Source: Eubacteriales bacterium (GTDB lineage: Bacteria > Bacillota > Clostridia > Saccharofermentanales > UBA5734). From it: a stretch of DNA of 48,995 nt. The position numbers and the translations under genes are program-made. Below, in pieces: positions 25,962 through 33,514 of this stretch. The stretch lies in contig JAQVJP010000005.1 in assembly GCA_028695145.1 (NCBI GenBank), forward strand, positions 1-48,995, read 5' to 3'. Below the pieces are notes generated by a model, which made no database searches, was not told the DNA's origin, and saw only the letters and a program-made list of their open reading frames with translations. How positions within the stretch are numbered: position 1 is the stretch's first letter; every line of letters starts with the position of its first letter.

Positions 25962-26990
25962 TCAGCTGCTGTGTACTACTCTGATAGCCTTGACATTGAC
26001 GGCCATAACGTTTACTGATGTATATTCCTCCACAAGCTGGCTGACCTTGCGCTGAACGTCTCCAAGAACAACTTGTGCGTTGAACCCATAGTATATCGCC
26101 AACTCGAGAGAGAATACAACTCCATAAACTTCTGTTGAAGTTTTGAACCCAACCAGTCCTGCTACCCCTTTTATCCGTGTCAAAATCAATTCAATCATCA
26201 TGCGCATGGCCTCATCAGAAATTGAATAACTGCCTAAACTGGAAAAAGTCGGACGCACAACAGTTCGTTCAGAATCGGGAACAACCGGGGCTATTCCGCG
26301 TTCACGGTCAAGACGCCTTCTTAATTTGGAAATAGGGTCGGCGAAATATCCAGAAAACTCATGTTTAATTTCCATGCTTGGTACAGGAATTGTATGTTTA
26401 CCCTCAGACATTCTGGTATGCTTGGCCTGTCTCATTTCCTCTTCAGTAGAGATATCCTCAATCCTGATCAACATGGAAGGCTGCGACAGCCAGAGATTAT
26501 TACAAATTTTTGTCAGCATACCATCTGATGTGCCTAAAATCATCAGCGCCGCCGGTTTATGCTCAGCCAGGGCACGCCTCATAACCGCAGCTCTCGTTTC
26601 ATCAGCAAATAAGGCTTGTCTTACAGATTCAAGCTTGGATGATGCTTTTTTAGCAGATGAGCCGGCGACAATCCGGCTGCCATTGATCAGCAGACCATCG
26701 TCGATCAACCAGTGAATTTGATGTTTACGGGCAACAGCAACAGCACGGGTACTTTTGCCGGTGCCGCTTGGTCCAACAAAAGCAATAACAGCAATCTCAG
26801 AAAGCATCTCACGCAGATTATCACGCTGCTTCTCTTCAATTACAGCTGTTCTTTCTGCTACAGTTCTGTTAACAGCTTCCGAAATCCTGCCAAGCCCACG
26901 CAGCGGCCCGGTCTGTTCAGAGACTTCCTGAGCCGACTGCGTGGAATTTTTCTGCAGATTTTTCTTCTTTTTATCAAACAGCGGCGTCAC
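25962..26990 (-). CDS. P-loop ATPase with C-terminal Asp23/Gls24-like domain
   Basis: This 342-residue protein has a Walker A motif GPSGTGKS at residues 73-80 and a nucleotide-binding domain to about 210. A linker follows, then from about residue 255 a segment resembling the Asp23/Gls24 domain (YSISDEAMRMMIELILTRIKG, AGLVGFKTSTEVYGVVFSLE). Asp23/Gls24 proteins are stress- and envelope-linked; a fused P-loop version is unusual but recurs in Clostridia from what I recall. The GTG start follows GGAGG by 9 bp. It lies between yebC and the DUF6062 gene and is probably in their transcript. Its role is unknown. Confidence 0.75.
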   Translation of the reverse strand: MTPLFDKKKKNLQKNSTQSAQEVSEQTGPLRGLGRISEAVNRTVAERTAVIEEKQRDNLREMLSEIAVIAFVGPSGTGKSTRAVAVARKHQIHWLIDDGLLINGSRIVAGSSAKKASSKLESVRQALFADETRAAVMRRALAEHKPAALMILGTSDGMLTKICNNLWLSQPSMLIRIEDISTEEEMRQAKHTRMSEGKHTIPVPSMEIKHEFSGYFADPISKLRRRLDRERGIAPVVPDSERTVVRPTFSSLGSYSISDEAMRMMIELILTRIKGVAGLVGFKTSTEVYGVVFSLELAIYYGFNAQVVLGDVQRKVSQLVEEYTSVNVMAVNVKAIRVVHSS

Positions 26991-27013
26991 TGCTCTGCGC
27001 CTCCTGGACCATC

Positions 27014-27748
27014 TTAGTCCTGTTCCCAGTTATGAAATACTTCCTGGACATCATCAAGCTCTTCCATGCGATCAATCATTTTTTCCATTTTATCAATTAG
27101 CTCTTCATCTTCGAGCTTGGCCCAAACTGTAGGAACCGGGCCAAGTGAAACATCGGCAAAAGTATAGTTCTGTGTTTCCAGCTGATCACGAACAGTTGAA
27201 TAGTCCTCCGGAGATGTAGTTATTTCAAAGGAATCCTCATCGGCAGCGAAATCTTCAGCTCCTGCTTCAAGCGCGTCCATCATAACCGATTCCTCGTCAA
27301 GCTCAGGATAATCTTCTCGAGAAATAATCAAAGAGCCCTTTTCTTCAAACTGAAAAGAAACGCATCCATTTGTTCCCATATTGCCACCAAATTTATCAAA
27401 CAAATGTCTGATATCTCCGGCAGTTCTATTGCGATTGTCGGTAAGTGTTTTGACCATAACCGCTATACCACCCGGTCCGTAGCCTTCATAAATTATCTCT
27501 TCAAAATTATCCGTATCATTGGCGCCAGACGCTTTTTTTATACTTCTTTGAATATTGTCATTGGGCATATTGTTGGCCTTGGCCTTAGCTATGACATCTT
27601 TCAGTCGGCTGTTGTTATCGGGATCCGGTCCGCCCTGCTTCACCGCGACCTGGATCTCACGACCTATTTTTGTAAATACAGCGCCGCGTTGTGCGTCGGC
27701 AGCACCTTTTTTTCTTTTAATATTATTCCATTTTGAATGACCTGACAT
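27014..27748 (-). CDS. yebC: YebC/PmpR-family regulator or translation factor
   Basis: This highly conserved family starts MSGHSKWNNIKRKKGAADAQRG, with later segments GGPDPDNNSRLKDVIAKAKA and YEGYGPGGIAVMVKTLTDN. At 244 residues it is the standard length. Members act as DNA-binding regulators in some bacteria, and related work ties the group to relief of ribosome stalling. The gene is 50 bp after yigZ and just before the P-loop gene, which starts about 24 bp past its stop. Confidence 0.95.
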   Translation of the reverse strand: MSGHSKWNNIKRKKGAADAQRGAVFTKIGREIQVAVKQGGPDPDNNSRLKDVIAKAKANNMPNDNIQRSIKKASGANDTDNFEEIIYEGYGPGGIAVMVKTLTDNRNRTAGDIRHLFDKFGGNMGTNGCVSFQFEEKGSLIISREDYPELDEESVMMDALEAGAEDFAADEDSFEITTSPEDYSTVRDQLETQNYTFADVSLGPVPTVWAKLEDEELIDKMEKMIDRMEELDDVQEVFHNWEQD

Positions 27749-27798
27749 TATATAACCTCCAAAATTTCTTCCTTAATTGTAATTATACAGATAACAGC

Positions 27799-28458
27799 TT
27801 AATTTGTGCTATCAGGTGGAGGGTCAGGCGGTGGCAGCGGGACAAAAGCTCGATCCGCCTCTTCAATGAGCGCCGAACCTGCTGTCTGGTCAGTGCATAT
27901 CTCAAGCATGCGATCAACATGTTCCGGCTTCGCACCGACAACAAACTCAACATCAAGACCATACTCGGTACTGCCGATCCAGAAGCCTTCATTTTCAAGC
28001 TGAAACTTCAATTTATCAATATAGGTGTACGGAACAACGATTCTGTAACGGCAGGATAACTGCATTGTGATTGGCAAAGCAGCCTCAAGAGCCATAGAAG
28101 CTGCTTTGCCGTAGGCACGTACAAGACCTCCACCACCAAGCAAAACACCGCCAAAATAGCGTACTACAACAATTCCGGCATTCTCAATACCGGACTTACG
28201 CAATACATCAAGCACCGGAATACCTGCTGTACCTTGTGGTTCGCCATCATCTGAATATTTCTGCAATTGTCTGTCACCGCCAAGCAACCAGGCATACACA
28301 TGATGAGTGGCATCCGGGAACTCAGCTCGGATGCCACTGACAAAAGCAATTGCTTCATCTTCGTCAGCGAGAGGCTGACAGAAACCAATAAATGTCGAAC
28401 GTCTCTCTTCAATTTCTATACGGGCATTACGGCTGACCGTAAGATAAGAGGTGCGCAT
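27799..28458 (-). CDS. yigZ: YigZ/IMPACT-family protein
   Basis: The 219-residue protein has the UPF0029 N-terminal domain with the family segments SRNARIEIEERRSTFIGFCQ, ATHHVYAWLLG and YSDDGEPQGTAGIPVL, then VVVRYFGGVLLGGGGLVRAYG. The family is widely conserved and related to eukaryotic IMPACT, which acts on Gcn2; the bacterial function is unsettled. A second, smaller C-terminal domain follows. The C-terminus is a proline-rich tail (VPLPPPDPPPDS). The Nudix-like gene ends 6 bp before its start. Confidence 0.92.
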   Translation of the reverse strand: MRTSYLTVSRNARIEIEERRSTFIGFCQPLADEDEAIAFVSGIRAEFPDATHHVYAWLLGGDRQLQKYSDDGEPQGTAGIPVLDVLRKSGIENAGIVVVRYFGGVLLGGGGLVRAYGKAASMALEAALPITMQLSCRYRIVVPYTYIDKLKFQLENEGFWIGSTEYGLDVEFVVGAKPEHVDRMLEICTDQTAGSALIEEADRAFVPLPPPDPPPDSTN

Positions 28459-28464
28459 TAATAA

Positions 28465-28878
28465 TCAGACAAGCTCCTTATATTTCTGATAGGACAGCAT
28501 CAACAAAGACCTGTCCTGACTATATGTAACCTTCTCAATAGCTTCTTCAACAGAGAAAAAGCCACCATCAGCAAAATTCTGAGCTACATTAGGGGTTACC
28601 TTATCTTCTTCAGTAGTCATAATATACCAGATGATTTTATTTGCAACAGGACGTTGTCTGGAAATAGAGTAGAACTCATAATTTGTTCTACCTGCAGCTG
28701 ATATGATTCTGGCCTTGACTCCTGCTTCGACAAGAACTCTCTTGACAGCAACCTCATCAGGAAAATCGCCCGTACGCATTACACCTTTCGGGAACACCCA
28801 TTCATGCTTCTCATTCATCAGAAGAAGCACTTTATCCTTGTTGAAAACAACACCACCTGCACAATTCCGTACCAGCAT
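28465..28878 (-). CDS. Nudix-fold protein with altered catalytic motif
   Basis: This is a 137-residue Nudix-type protein beginning MLVRNCAGGVVF. The Nudix box should read GX5EX7REUXEEXGU; here it is G-VMRTG-D-FPDEVAV-KRVLVEAGV, so the first Glu is Asp, the RE pair is KR, and one of the EE pair is Val. Metal binding may be weak, or the protein may bind ligand without hydrolysis. I start it at ATG 28878, 8 bp after AAAGGGG; the ORF track start at 28905 is less well supported. It begins the yigZ-yebC run. Confidence 0.8.
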   Translation of the reverse strand: MLVRNCAGGVVFNKDKVLLLMNEKHEWVFPKGVMRTGDFPDEVAVKRVLVEAGVKARIISAAGRTNYEFYSISRQRPVANKIIWYIMTTEEDKVTPNVAQNFADGGFFSVEEAIEKVTYSQDRSLLMLSYQKYKELV

Positions 28879-28949
28879 AGTCATTACCCCTTTCATACTC
28901 AGCATCAGTCAACTTCATTCTGCAGCAGTTGATTGATTTACATTATTTT

Positions 28950-28983
28950 AACACAAAAACCGTACAGTTACTGTACGGTTCTG
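28950..28983 (-). terminator. Rho-independent terminator of serS
   Basis: On the minus strand AACCGTACAG-TAA-CTGTACGGTT forms a perfect 10-bp stem with a 3-base loop, followed by TTTTTGTGTT. It lies 12 bp after the serS stop. Confidence 0.92.
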
Positions 28984-28991
28984 TTTTAAGA

Positions 28992-30278
28992 TTATTTGAC
29001 TTCTATTTTTTCTCTTCCACCCATCCAAGGACGCAGAACCTCAGGAATAATCACACTGCCATCCGCCTGCTGATAATGTTCGACAAGCGCCGGCAGAATT
29101 CTACTTGTAGCCAAACCGGATGCATTGAGAGTATGCATTAATTCTGTTTTTCCGGTAGACTGGCGACGGAACTTCATATTACCTCTTCTGGACTGATAAT
29201 CGCCGGCATTTGAAGCTGAACTTACTTCTTTATAATCATCCATACTCGGAATCCACACTTCTATATCATATGTTTTTGTCATTGAAGCGCTGCAATCACC
29301 AGCCGCCAATTTACTGATACGGAAATGCAGCCCAAGACCCTCAACGAGCTCAGCAGCTTTTGCCACGAGTTCTTCAAGCGCGGCATCTGACTGTTCCGGT
29401 GTTGTATACTGGAACATCTCAATTTTGTTAAATTGATGTCCACGTATCATCCCGCGTTCCTCAGCGCGATAACTTCCGGCCTCCTTGCGATAACATGGCG
29501 TATAAGCAAAATATTTAAGAGGTAATTCTTCTTCACTCAAAATTTCATCGCGATGCAGATTAACGAGCGCGGTTTCAGCCGTCGGCAGTATGAAGTGGGT
29601 GAAATCTTCACCATCATCTCTGCGCAGCTGGAAAACATCATCCTTGAATTTCGGGAACTGCCCGGCTGTATAGCCACACTGATAAGTCAAAATATGTGGT
29701 GGAAACATCATTTCGTAGCCATCCCGCAGATGGCAGGACATGAAATAATTGAGTAGAGCCCACTCAAGTAAAGCGCCATCCTTGCGATAAACCCAGAAGC
29801 CGCTGCCACCAAGCTTGGCACCACGGGTATAATCAATGATACCCAATTTTTCAACTATATCAACATGATGGCGCGCAGCAAAAGCAAATTCTGGTTTAGT
29901 ACCGACTACTTTTATAACTTCATTATTTTCTTTGCCGCCCGCGACGACATCATCAGCCGGCAGATTAGGCAGGGCTTCAAGAAAACTCTGCTGTCTGGCG
30001 TTAAGTTCAGCAAGCTGTTCATCAATTTCCCTTGTCTGATCAGAAACTTGTTTCATCCGGGCCATGACTTCTGTTGTATCAAGACCCTCCTTCTTAAGTT
30101 TCGGGATCTCGGCTGAAGTTTTATTTTTTTCTGCTTTTAGCCTCTCAGTTTCTCCTATCAGTTGACGACGGTTGGCGTCAAGCTCCAGGAACTCGGCAAA
30201 ATTAACTTCATAGCCTTTCCTGGCCAATTTTTCACGAACCATATCAGGGTTGCTTCTGATCAAATTAATATCCAGCAT
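28992..30278 (-). CDS. serS: Seryl-tRNA synthetase
   Basis: SerS charges tRNA-Ser. The N-terminal long coiled-coil arm spans about residues 25-110 (LIGETERLKAEKNKTSAEIP). The class II motif 2 reads RGMIRGHQFNKIEMFQYT, and the C-terminal motif 3 includes TSRILPALVEHYQ. The length of 428 is standard. The upstream gap has no T-box; a plain promoter is present. GAGGAGG precedes the ATG. Confidence 0.98.
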   Translation of the reverse strand: MLDINLIRSNPDMVREKLARKGYEVNFAEFLELDANRRQLIGETERLKAEKNKTSAEIPKLKKEGLDTTEVMARMKQVSDQTREIDEQLAELNARQQSFLEALPNLPADDVVAGGKENNEVIKVVGTKPEFAFAARHHVDIVEKLGIIDYTRGAKLGGSGFWVYRKDGALLEWALLNYFMSCHLRDGYEMMFPPHILTYQCGYTAGQFPKFKDDVFQLRRDDGEDFTHFILPTAETALVNLHRDEILSEEELPLKYFAYTPCYRKEAGSYRAEERGMIRGHQFNKIEMFQYTTPEQSDAALEELVAKAAELVEGLGLHFRISKLAAGDCSASMTKTYDIEVWIPSMDDYKEVSSASNAGDYQSRRGNMKFRRQSTGKTELMHTLNASGLATSRILPALVEHYQQADGSVIIPEVLRPWMGGREKIEVK

Positions 30279-30310
30279 TGTATGCCTCCTCGTTTATCGG
30301 TCATTCACAA

Positions 30311-30339
30311 ATATTATAAGAATACGCTTATATGGTCAA
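30311..30339 (-). promoter_or_regulatory. Promoter of serS
   Basis: On the minus strand TTGACC and TAATAT are 17 bp apart, with TATAAT also present 2 bp earlier. No T-box leader fits in the 81-bp gap. Confidence 0.65.
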
Positions 30340-30359
30340 GTGCACCTGAGCACAAGGAT

Positions 30360-31496
30360 TTAAGCGAGTAAATTCTCAGGGTTAAGGGCTTGCAGATCTT
30401 GTGGAACAAACAGACCATCTCTGCGAATAAGCTGACCATCAAACCAGATTTCACCACCACCGTATTCCGGACGTTGAATCTGAATCAGATCCCAATGAAG
30501 TGATGAGCGATTTCCGTTATCAGCTTTTGCGTAGGCTCTACCAGGTGTGAAATGAATCGATCCGGTAATTTTCTCATCAAACAGAGTATTGCCCACAGGT
30601 TCGCGAAGCAATGGATTAACACCAAAAGAAAACTCACCTATGTAGGAGGCTCCCTCGTCAGAGGCAAAAATCTCTCTGAGTTTTGCAGTATCACCTTTAC
30701 AATCAGCAGAAACAATTTTACCATGCTCAAACTCAAGAACTATGTTCTCATATGTCTGCCCCCAGTGATTTGAGGGCACATTGTAAGCAACGTGTCCATT
30801 AACACTATTTAGCACAGGTGCGGTATAGACCTCACCATCCGGGACATTTCGTCTGCCATAGCAGCTTACAGCAGGAAGACCGGCGATGGAAAAATCAAGC
30901 TCGGTTCCCGGAGCGCTTATTCTTACCTTGTCAGCAGCCTCCATCCTCGCAGCCAGAAGTTGTTCAGCCTGATACAATTTCTCATAATCAATCAAACTTA
31001 CAGCAAGCACATGATCAAGCCAGCGTTCGTAACTGCTGCCGGCCTTTTGTGCCTGTGCCGGAGTCGGCCAGTAAAACAACGCCCATTGCCGATGATTTAT
31101 TATACAGTCAGAAGCCTGTTCGGCAGCGCGTGCGCTCATTTCGATTCTTCTGGTCTCAACCTCACGCAGCTCTTGATCATTACTTTGTGCTCTTATAGTT
31201 AAATATCCCTGAATGTTCTGACACTTTTGCAATTCCCACTCACCAGTCAAACGTAAAAAACTCAAGGTTTCTTCCCTGTCGGGGTCAAGCAGCTCATAGT
31301 TCATTCGACTGATTTCCTCATCCTGCCATTGAACAAGTAAATATAAGCCAAGTTCAGCAGCACGTCTGTAGAGAGCTTTTACCAGTGGCATAGCTTCAAT
31401 AGAGGCGCGAATTTGCACTATATCACCACGCTCCAGCCTCAGAGAGTGTCCAAGCAGCATGGCAGCTAATTGTTCTAATCTTATATCTCTCATCAA
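30360..31496 (-). CDS. M29-family leucyl aminopeptidase
   Basis: This 378-residue protein is like aminopeptidase T and AmpS. The metal site residues appear in GEVYTAPVLNSVNG, GEFSFGVNP, the ITGSIHF segment and SSLHWDLIQI. M29 enzymes cleave N-terminal residues from peptides, with broad preference, and use cobalt or zinc. The gene starts one base before the end of the ACT-like gene and is likely cotranscribed. The start MMRDIRLEQLAAM follows a normal site. No feature suggests secretion. Confidence 0.9.
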   Translation of the reverse strand: MMRDIRLEQLAAMLLGHSLRLERGDIVQIRASIEAMPLVKALYRRAAELGLYLLVQWQDEEISRMNYELLDPDREETLSFLRLTGEWELQKCQNIQGYLTIRAQSNDQELREVETRRIEMSARAAEQASDCIINHRQWALFYWPTPAQAQKAGSSYERWLDHVLAVSLIDYEKLYQAEQLLAARMEAADKVRISAPGTELDFSIAGLPAVSCYGRRNVPDGEVYTAPVLNSVNGHVAYNVPSNHWGQTYENIVLEFEHGKIVSADCKGDTAKLREIFASDEGASYIGEFSFGVNPLLREPVGNTLFDEKITGSIHFTPGRAYAKADNGNRSSLHWDLIQIQRPEYGGGEIWFDGQLIRRDGLFVPQDLQALNPENLLA

Positions 31497-31497
31497 A

Positions 31498-31746
31498 TCA
31501 AATTCTCACAAGCTTGGCGTCAATACCTTCAAGAGCGTCAAGTTCCTTAGCGAAATTGTCAAGATCATCCTGACCTTCAACAAGCTGTAAAACAATCAAA
31601 CCATCGTTGGCACAGGCATCACCAGCCTCATGCAAGCCCAATCTCGTCTTGATGCTGCAGCCGTACTGTGATAAGACCTTCTGCAGGGACTCAGCCTGAT
31701 GAATTCTGTGGTTTACTTTTACAATCATAATATTATGAGTTGTCAT
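31498..31746 (-). CDS. Small ACT-like protein (TM1266/iron-only hydrogenase regulator type)
   Basis: The 82-residue protein starts MTTHNIMIVKVNHR and has the pattern GCSIKTRLGLHEAG then GLIVLQLVEGQDDLD, like a small ACT or NikR C-terminal fold called TM1266-like, a family often named iron-only hydrogenase system regulator. No hydrogenase gene is in the window, so the name should be read with care. GGAGG 8 bp before ATG 31746 fixes the start; the ORF track start is 39 bases too early. It sits 1 bp before the M29 peptidase. Confidence 0.6.
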   Translation of the reverse strand: MTTHNIMIVKVNHRIHQAESLQKVLSQYGCSIKTRLGLHEAGDACANDGLIVLQLVEGQDDLDNFAKELDALEGIDAKLVRI

Positions 31747-31851
31747 AGTGGTTTCCTCCTGCAATATATTATATGTGCAAATCAATTTGTTCTCACTCTA
31801 TTTTAGTCCTCACACCAGTCTTAAATCAACCGGCAAACAAGCAATCGCACT

Positions 31852-32541
31852 TCAAATCATAAGTTTCAGCGCCTCGACATCCTTAACCACAAAAGAAGAA
31901 CGATAAAAATCAATAACTCCCTCATCCTTCATGCGTCCAAGCTCCCTGGACATCGAAGGCCTGGAAACATTTAGATAGTCAGCCAAAGCCTCTCGGTTCA
32001 TCTGCAGATCGAAGGTGGATCTACCGCTATTAGCAATCTGCTGCAACAAGAATGACGCTATTTTTTCTCGCATCCCGCGTAATTTCAAATAATTGATTCT
32101 TGAGTTCATATGCAGCGCTTTGCCGGCTACTATCCGCAGCATATTCTCGACAAGCAGCTGATGAGCCTTGCAGACACGACAGCAGGGTTTGCTGATCCGT
32201 TCAGTTTTGATGAATATCACTACACTATCAGCACCGGCAAGAACAGTATTTGCCCACTTATTAATATTGGCAAAAGCAGAAACCTCACCAAACATATCTC
32301 CTGCTGTCAGAACATTAACCAAAAAACGACGACCTGCGAAATCTTCTTTTTGAATATGGATCTCACCTTGAACAACAATACCTATAGAACTCTGAGCTTC
32401 ACCCGCTTGAAAAAGGATATCTCCTTTTGCCATTGTTTTTTCAACCGCCATAAAACAGGGCATCAGTCCCAGAATTTCTTCGTCTTCTAAACCATTAAAC
32501 AAGCCAGTAAGTTTATATTGGTTGATCCATTGTTCTATCAT
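31852..32541 (-). CDS. Crp/Fnr-family transcriptional regulator (HcpR-like)
   Basis: The 229-residue regulator has an N-terminal cyclic-nucleotide-binding-like domain (MAKGDILFQAGEAQSSIGIV), a dimer helix, and a C-terminal winged helix with the DNA-reading segment REALADYLNVSRPSMSRELG. Cysteines cluster in CCRVCKAH, in the middle, and might bind haem or iron, but not in the Fnr N-terminal arrangement. It is divergent from a ferredoxin-like gene and hcp, with a 22-bp palindrome between. This is the layout of HcpR, which activates hcp on nitric oxide stress. That role is inference from context. Confidence 0.85.
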   Translation of the reverse strand: MIEQWINQYKLTGLFNGLEDEEILGLMPCFMAVEKTMAKGDILFQAGEAQSSIGIVVQGEIHIQKEDFAGRRFLVNVLTAGDMFGEVSAFANINKWANTVLAGADSVVIFIKTERISKPCCRVCKAHQLLVENMLRIVAGKALHMNSRINYLKLRGMREKIASFLLQQIANSGRSTFDLQMNREALADYLNVSRPSMSRELGRMKDEGVIDFYRSSFVVKDVEALKLMI

Positions 32542-32559
32542 CAGATTACCTCGTTTAAC

Positions 32560-32581
32560 TTACGTAGCCATGGCTACGTAA
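32560..32581. promoter_or_regulatory. 22-bp palindrome, probable Crp/Fnr-family (HcpR-type) operator
   Basis: TTACGTAGCCATGGCTACGTAA is a perfect inverted repeat between the divergent Crp/Fnr gene and the ferredoxin-like gene. Its centre at 32570.5 lies 41.5 bp before the start point predicted from TATACT (32600-32605), the classic distance for class II activation by Crp/Fnr proteins. It also lies about 19 bp before the regulator's own ATG, where it could repress that gene. Confidence 0.8.
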
Positions 32582-32594
32582 TATTCAAGATGAT

Positions 32595-32605
32595 TATAGT
32601 ATACT
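32595..32605 (+). promoter_or_regulatory. -10 boxes of the ferredoxin-like/hcp promoter
   Basis: Two overlapping -10 candidates, TATAGT and TATACT, follow the palindrome and neither has a good -35. An activated promoter without -35 fits a site placed at -41.5. Confidence 0.5.
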
Positions 32606-32657
32606 TGGCAACGTTGAACAAGCAAGTTTATCAAGCACGAAACAAGGAGACTATGAA

Positions 32658-33428
32658 ATGGCTGTACTTGAAAGAGATATTATTCATATTGATGAGGAAA
32701 AATGCGACGGTTGCGGATTATGTATCAGCGGTTGCCATGAAGGAGCTCTCGCTCTGGTAAACGGTAAGGCCAAACTTGTATCTGAAGCCTACTGCGACGG
32801 ACTTGGCGCTTGTCTGCCAGCCTGTCCAACCGGAGCGATAACAGTTGAGAAGCGCAGAGCTGAAGAGTTTACTATGCCTGCACCTGGTTCTCCGGCAGAT
32901 CTGGAAATGAAACAAGAGTCTGCCCAGAAGAGTTTCAGTCAGGCTACGGCTCCGGTTTTTTCCGGTTGTCCCGGCAGCCAGGCACGCAGTTTGAAACGCG
33001 AGGAAACCCCTGTGCAACCAACACAATCTGCAAATATAGCGCAACCGGCAGAAAACACTGTTTCTGAATTGCGACAATGGCCATGTCAACTCAAGCTGTT
33101 ACCGGTTCAGGCGCCTTATTATCATAATGCCAGACTGCTGATCGCAGCAGATTGCGCGGCTTTTGCCAGAGCCAATTTCCACCAGGAGTTTATCAAGGGA
33201 CATATTACTGCCATCGGTTGTCCGAAGCTTGATTCAGGAAATTACGCAGAGAAACTTGCACAGATATTGAGTCTTAACGAAATCAAGAGTGTTTCAATTG
33301 TGCGTATGGAAGTGCCCTGCTGCGGCGGGCTGGAGATGGCTGTCAAACAGGCTCTGCAGGCAAGTGGCAAAATGATTCCCTGGCAGGTCGTAACCATCAG
33401 CACAGACGGAACCATTTTAGAAGATTAA
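32658..33428 (+). CDS. 4Fe-4S ferredoxin-domain protein of the hcp module
   Basis: The 256-residue protein has an N-terminal ferredoxin domain with one full cluster motif (CDGCGLCISGC) and a second of non-standard spacing (YCDGLGACLPACP, where the second Cys position is Leu). A central linker rich in Ser, Ala and Pro covers about residues 75-140, then a C-terminal domain includes VRMEVPCCGGLEM, which may hold a further metal or redox site. Proteins of this shape often sit beside hcp and could pass electrons to it. GGAGA precedes the ATG and hcp starts 86 bp after its stop. Confidence 0.85.
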   Translation: MAVLERDIIHIDEEKCDGCGLCISGCHEGALALVNGKAKLVSEAYCDGLGACLPACPTGAITVEKRRAEEFTMPAPGSPADLEMKQESAQKSFSQATAPVFSGCPGSQARSLKREETPVQPTQSANIAQPAENTVSELRQWPCQLKLLPVQAPYYHNARLLIAADCAAFARANFHQEFIKGHITAIGCPKLDSGNYAEKLAQILSLNEIKSVSIVRMEVPCCGGLEMAVKQALQASGKMIPWQVVTISTDGTILED

Positions 33429-33514
33429 CATAGTTATATGTGTCTATATGACCTCAACATATAAGTTGAACAGTACAAAATGAACAAAACAAATCACAGG
33501 AGGATTTAGAATTT

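Noticed and set aside
30279-30359. T-box leader before serS
   Set aside because: The gap is only 81 bp and contains a normal promoter close to the gene; there is no room for a T-box.
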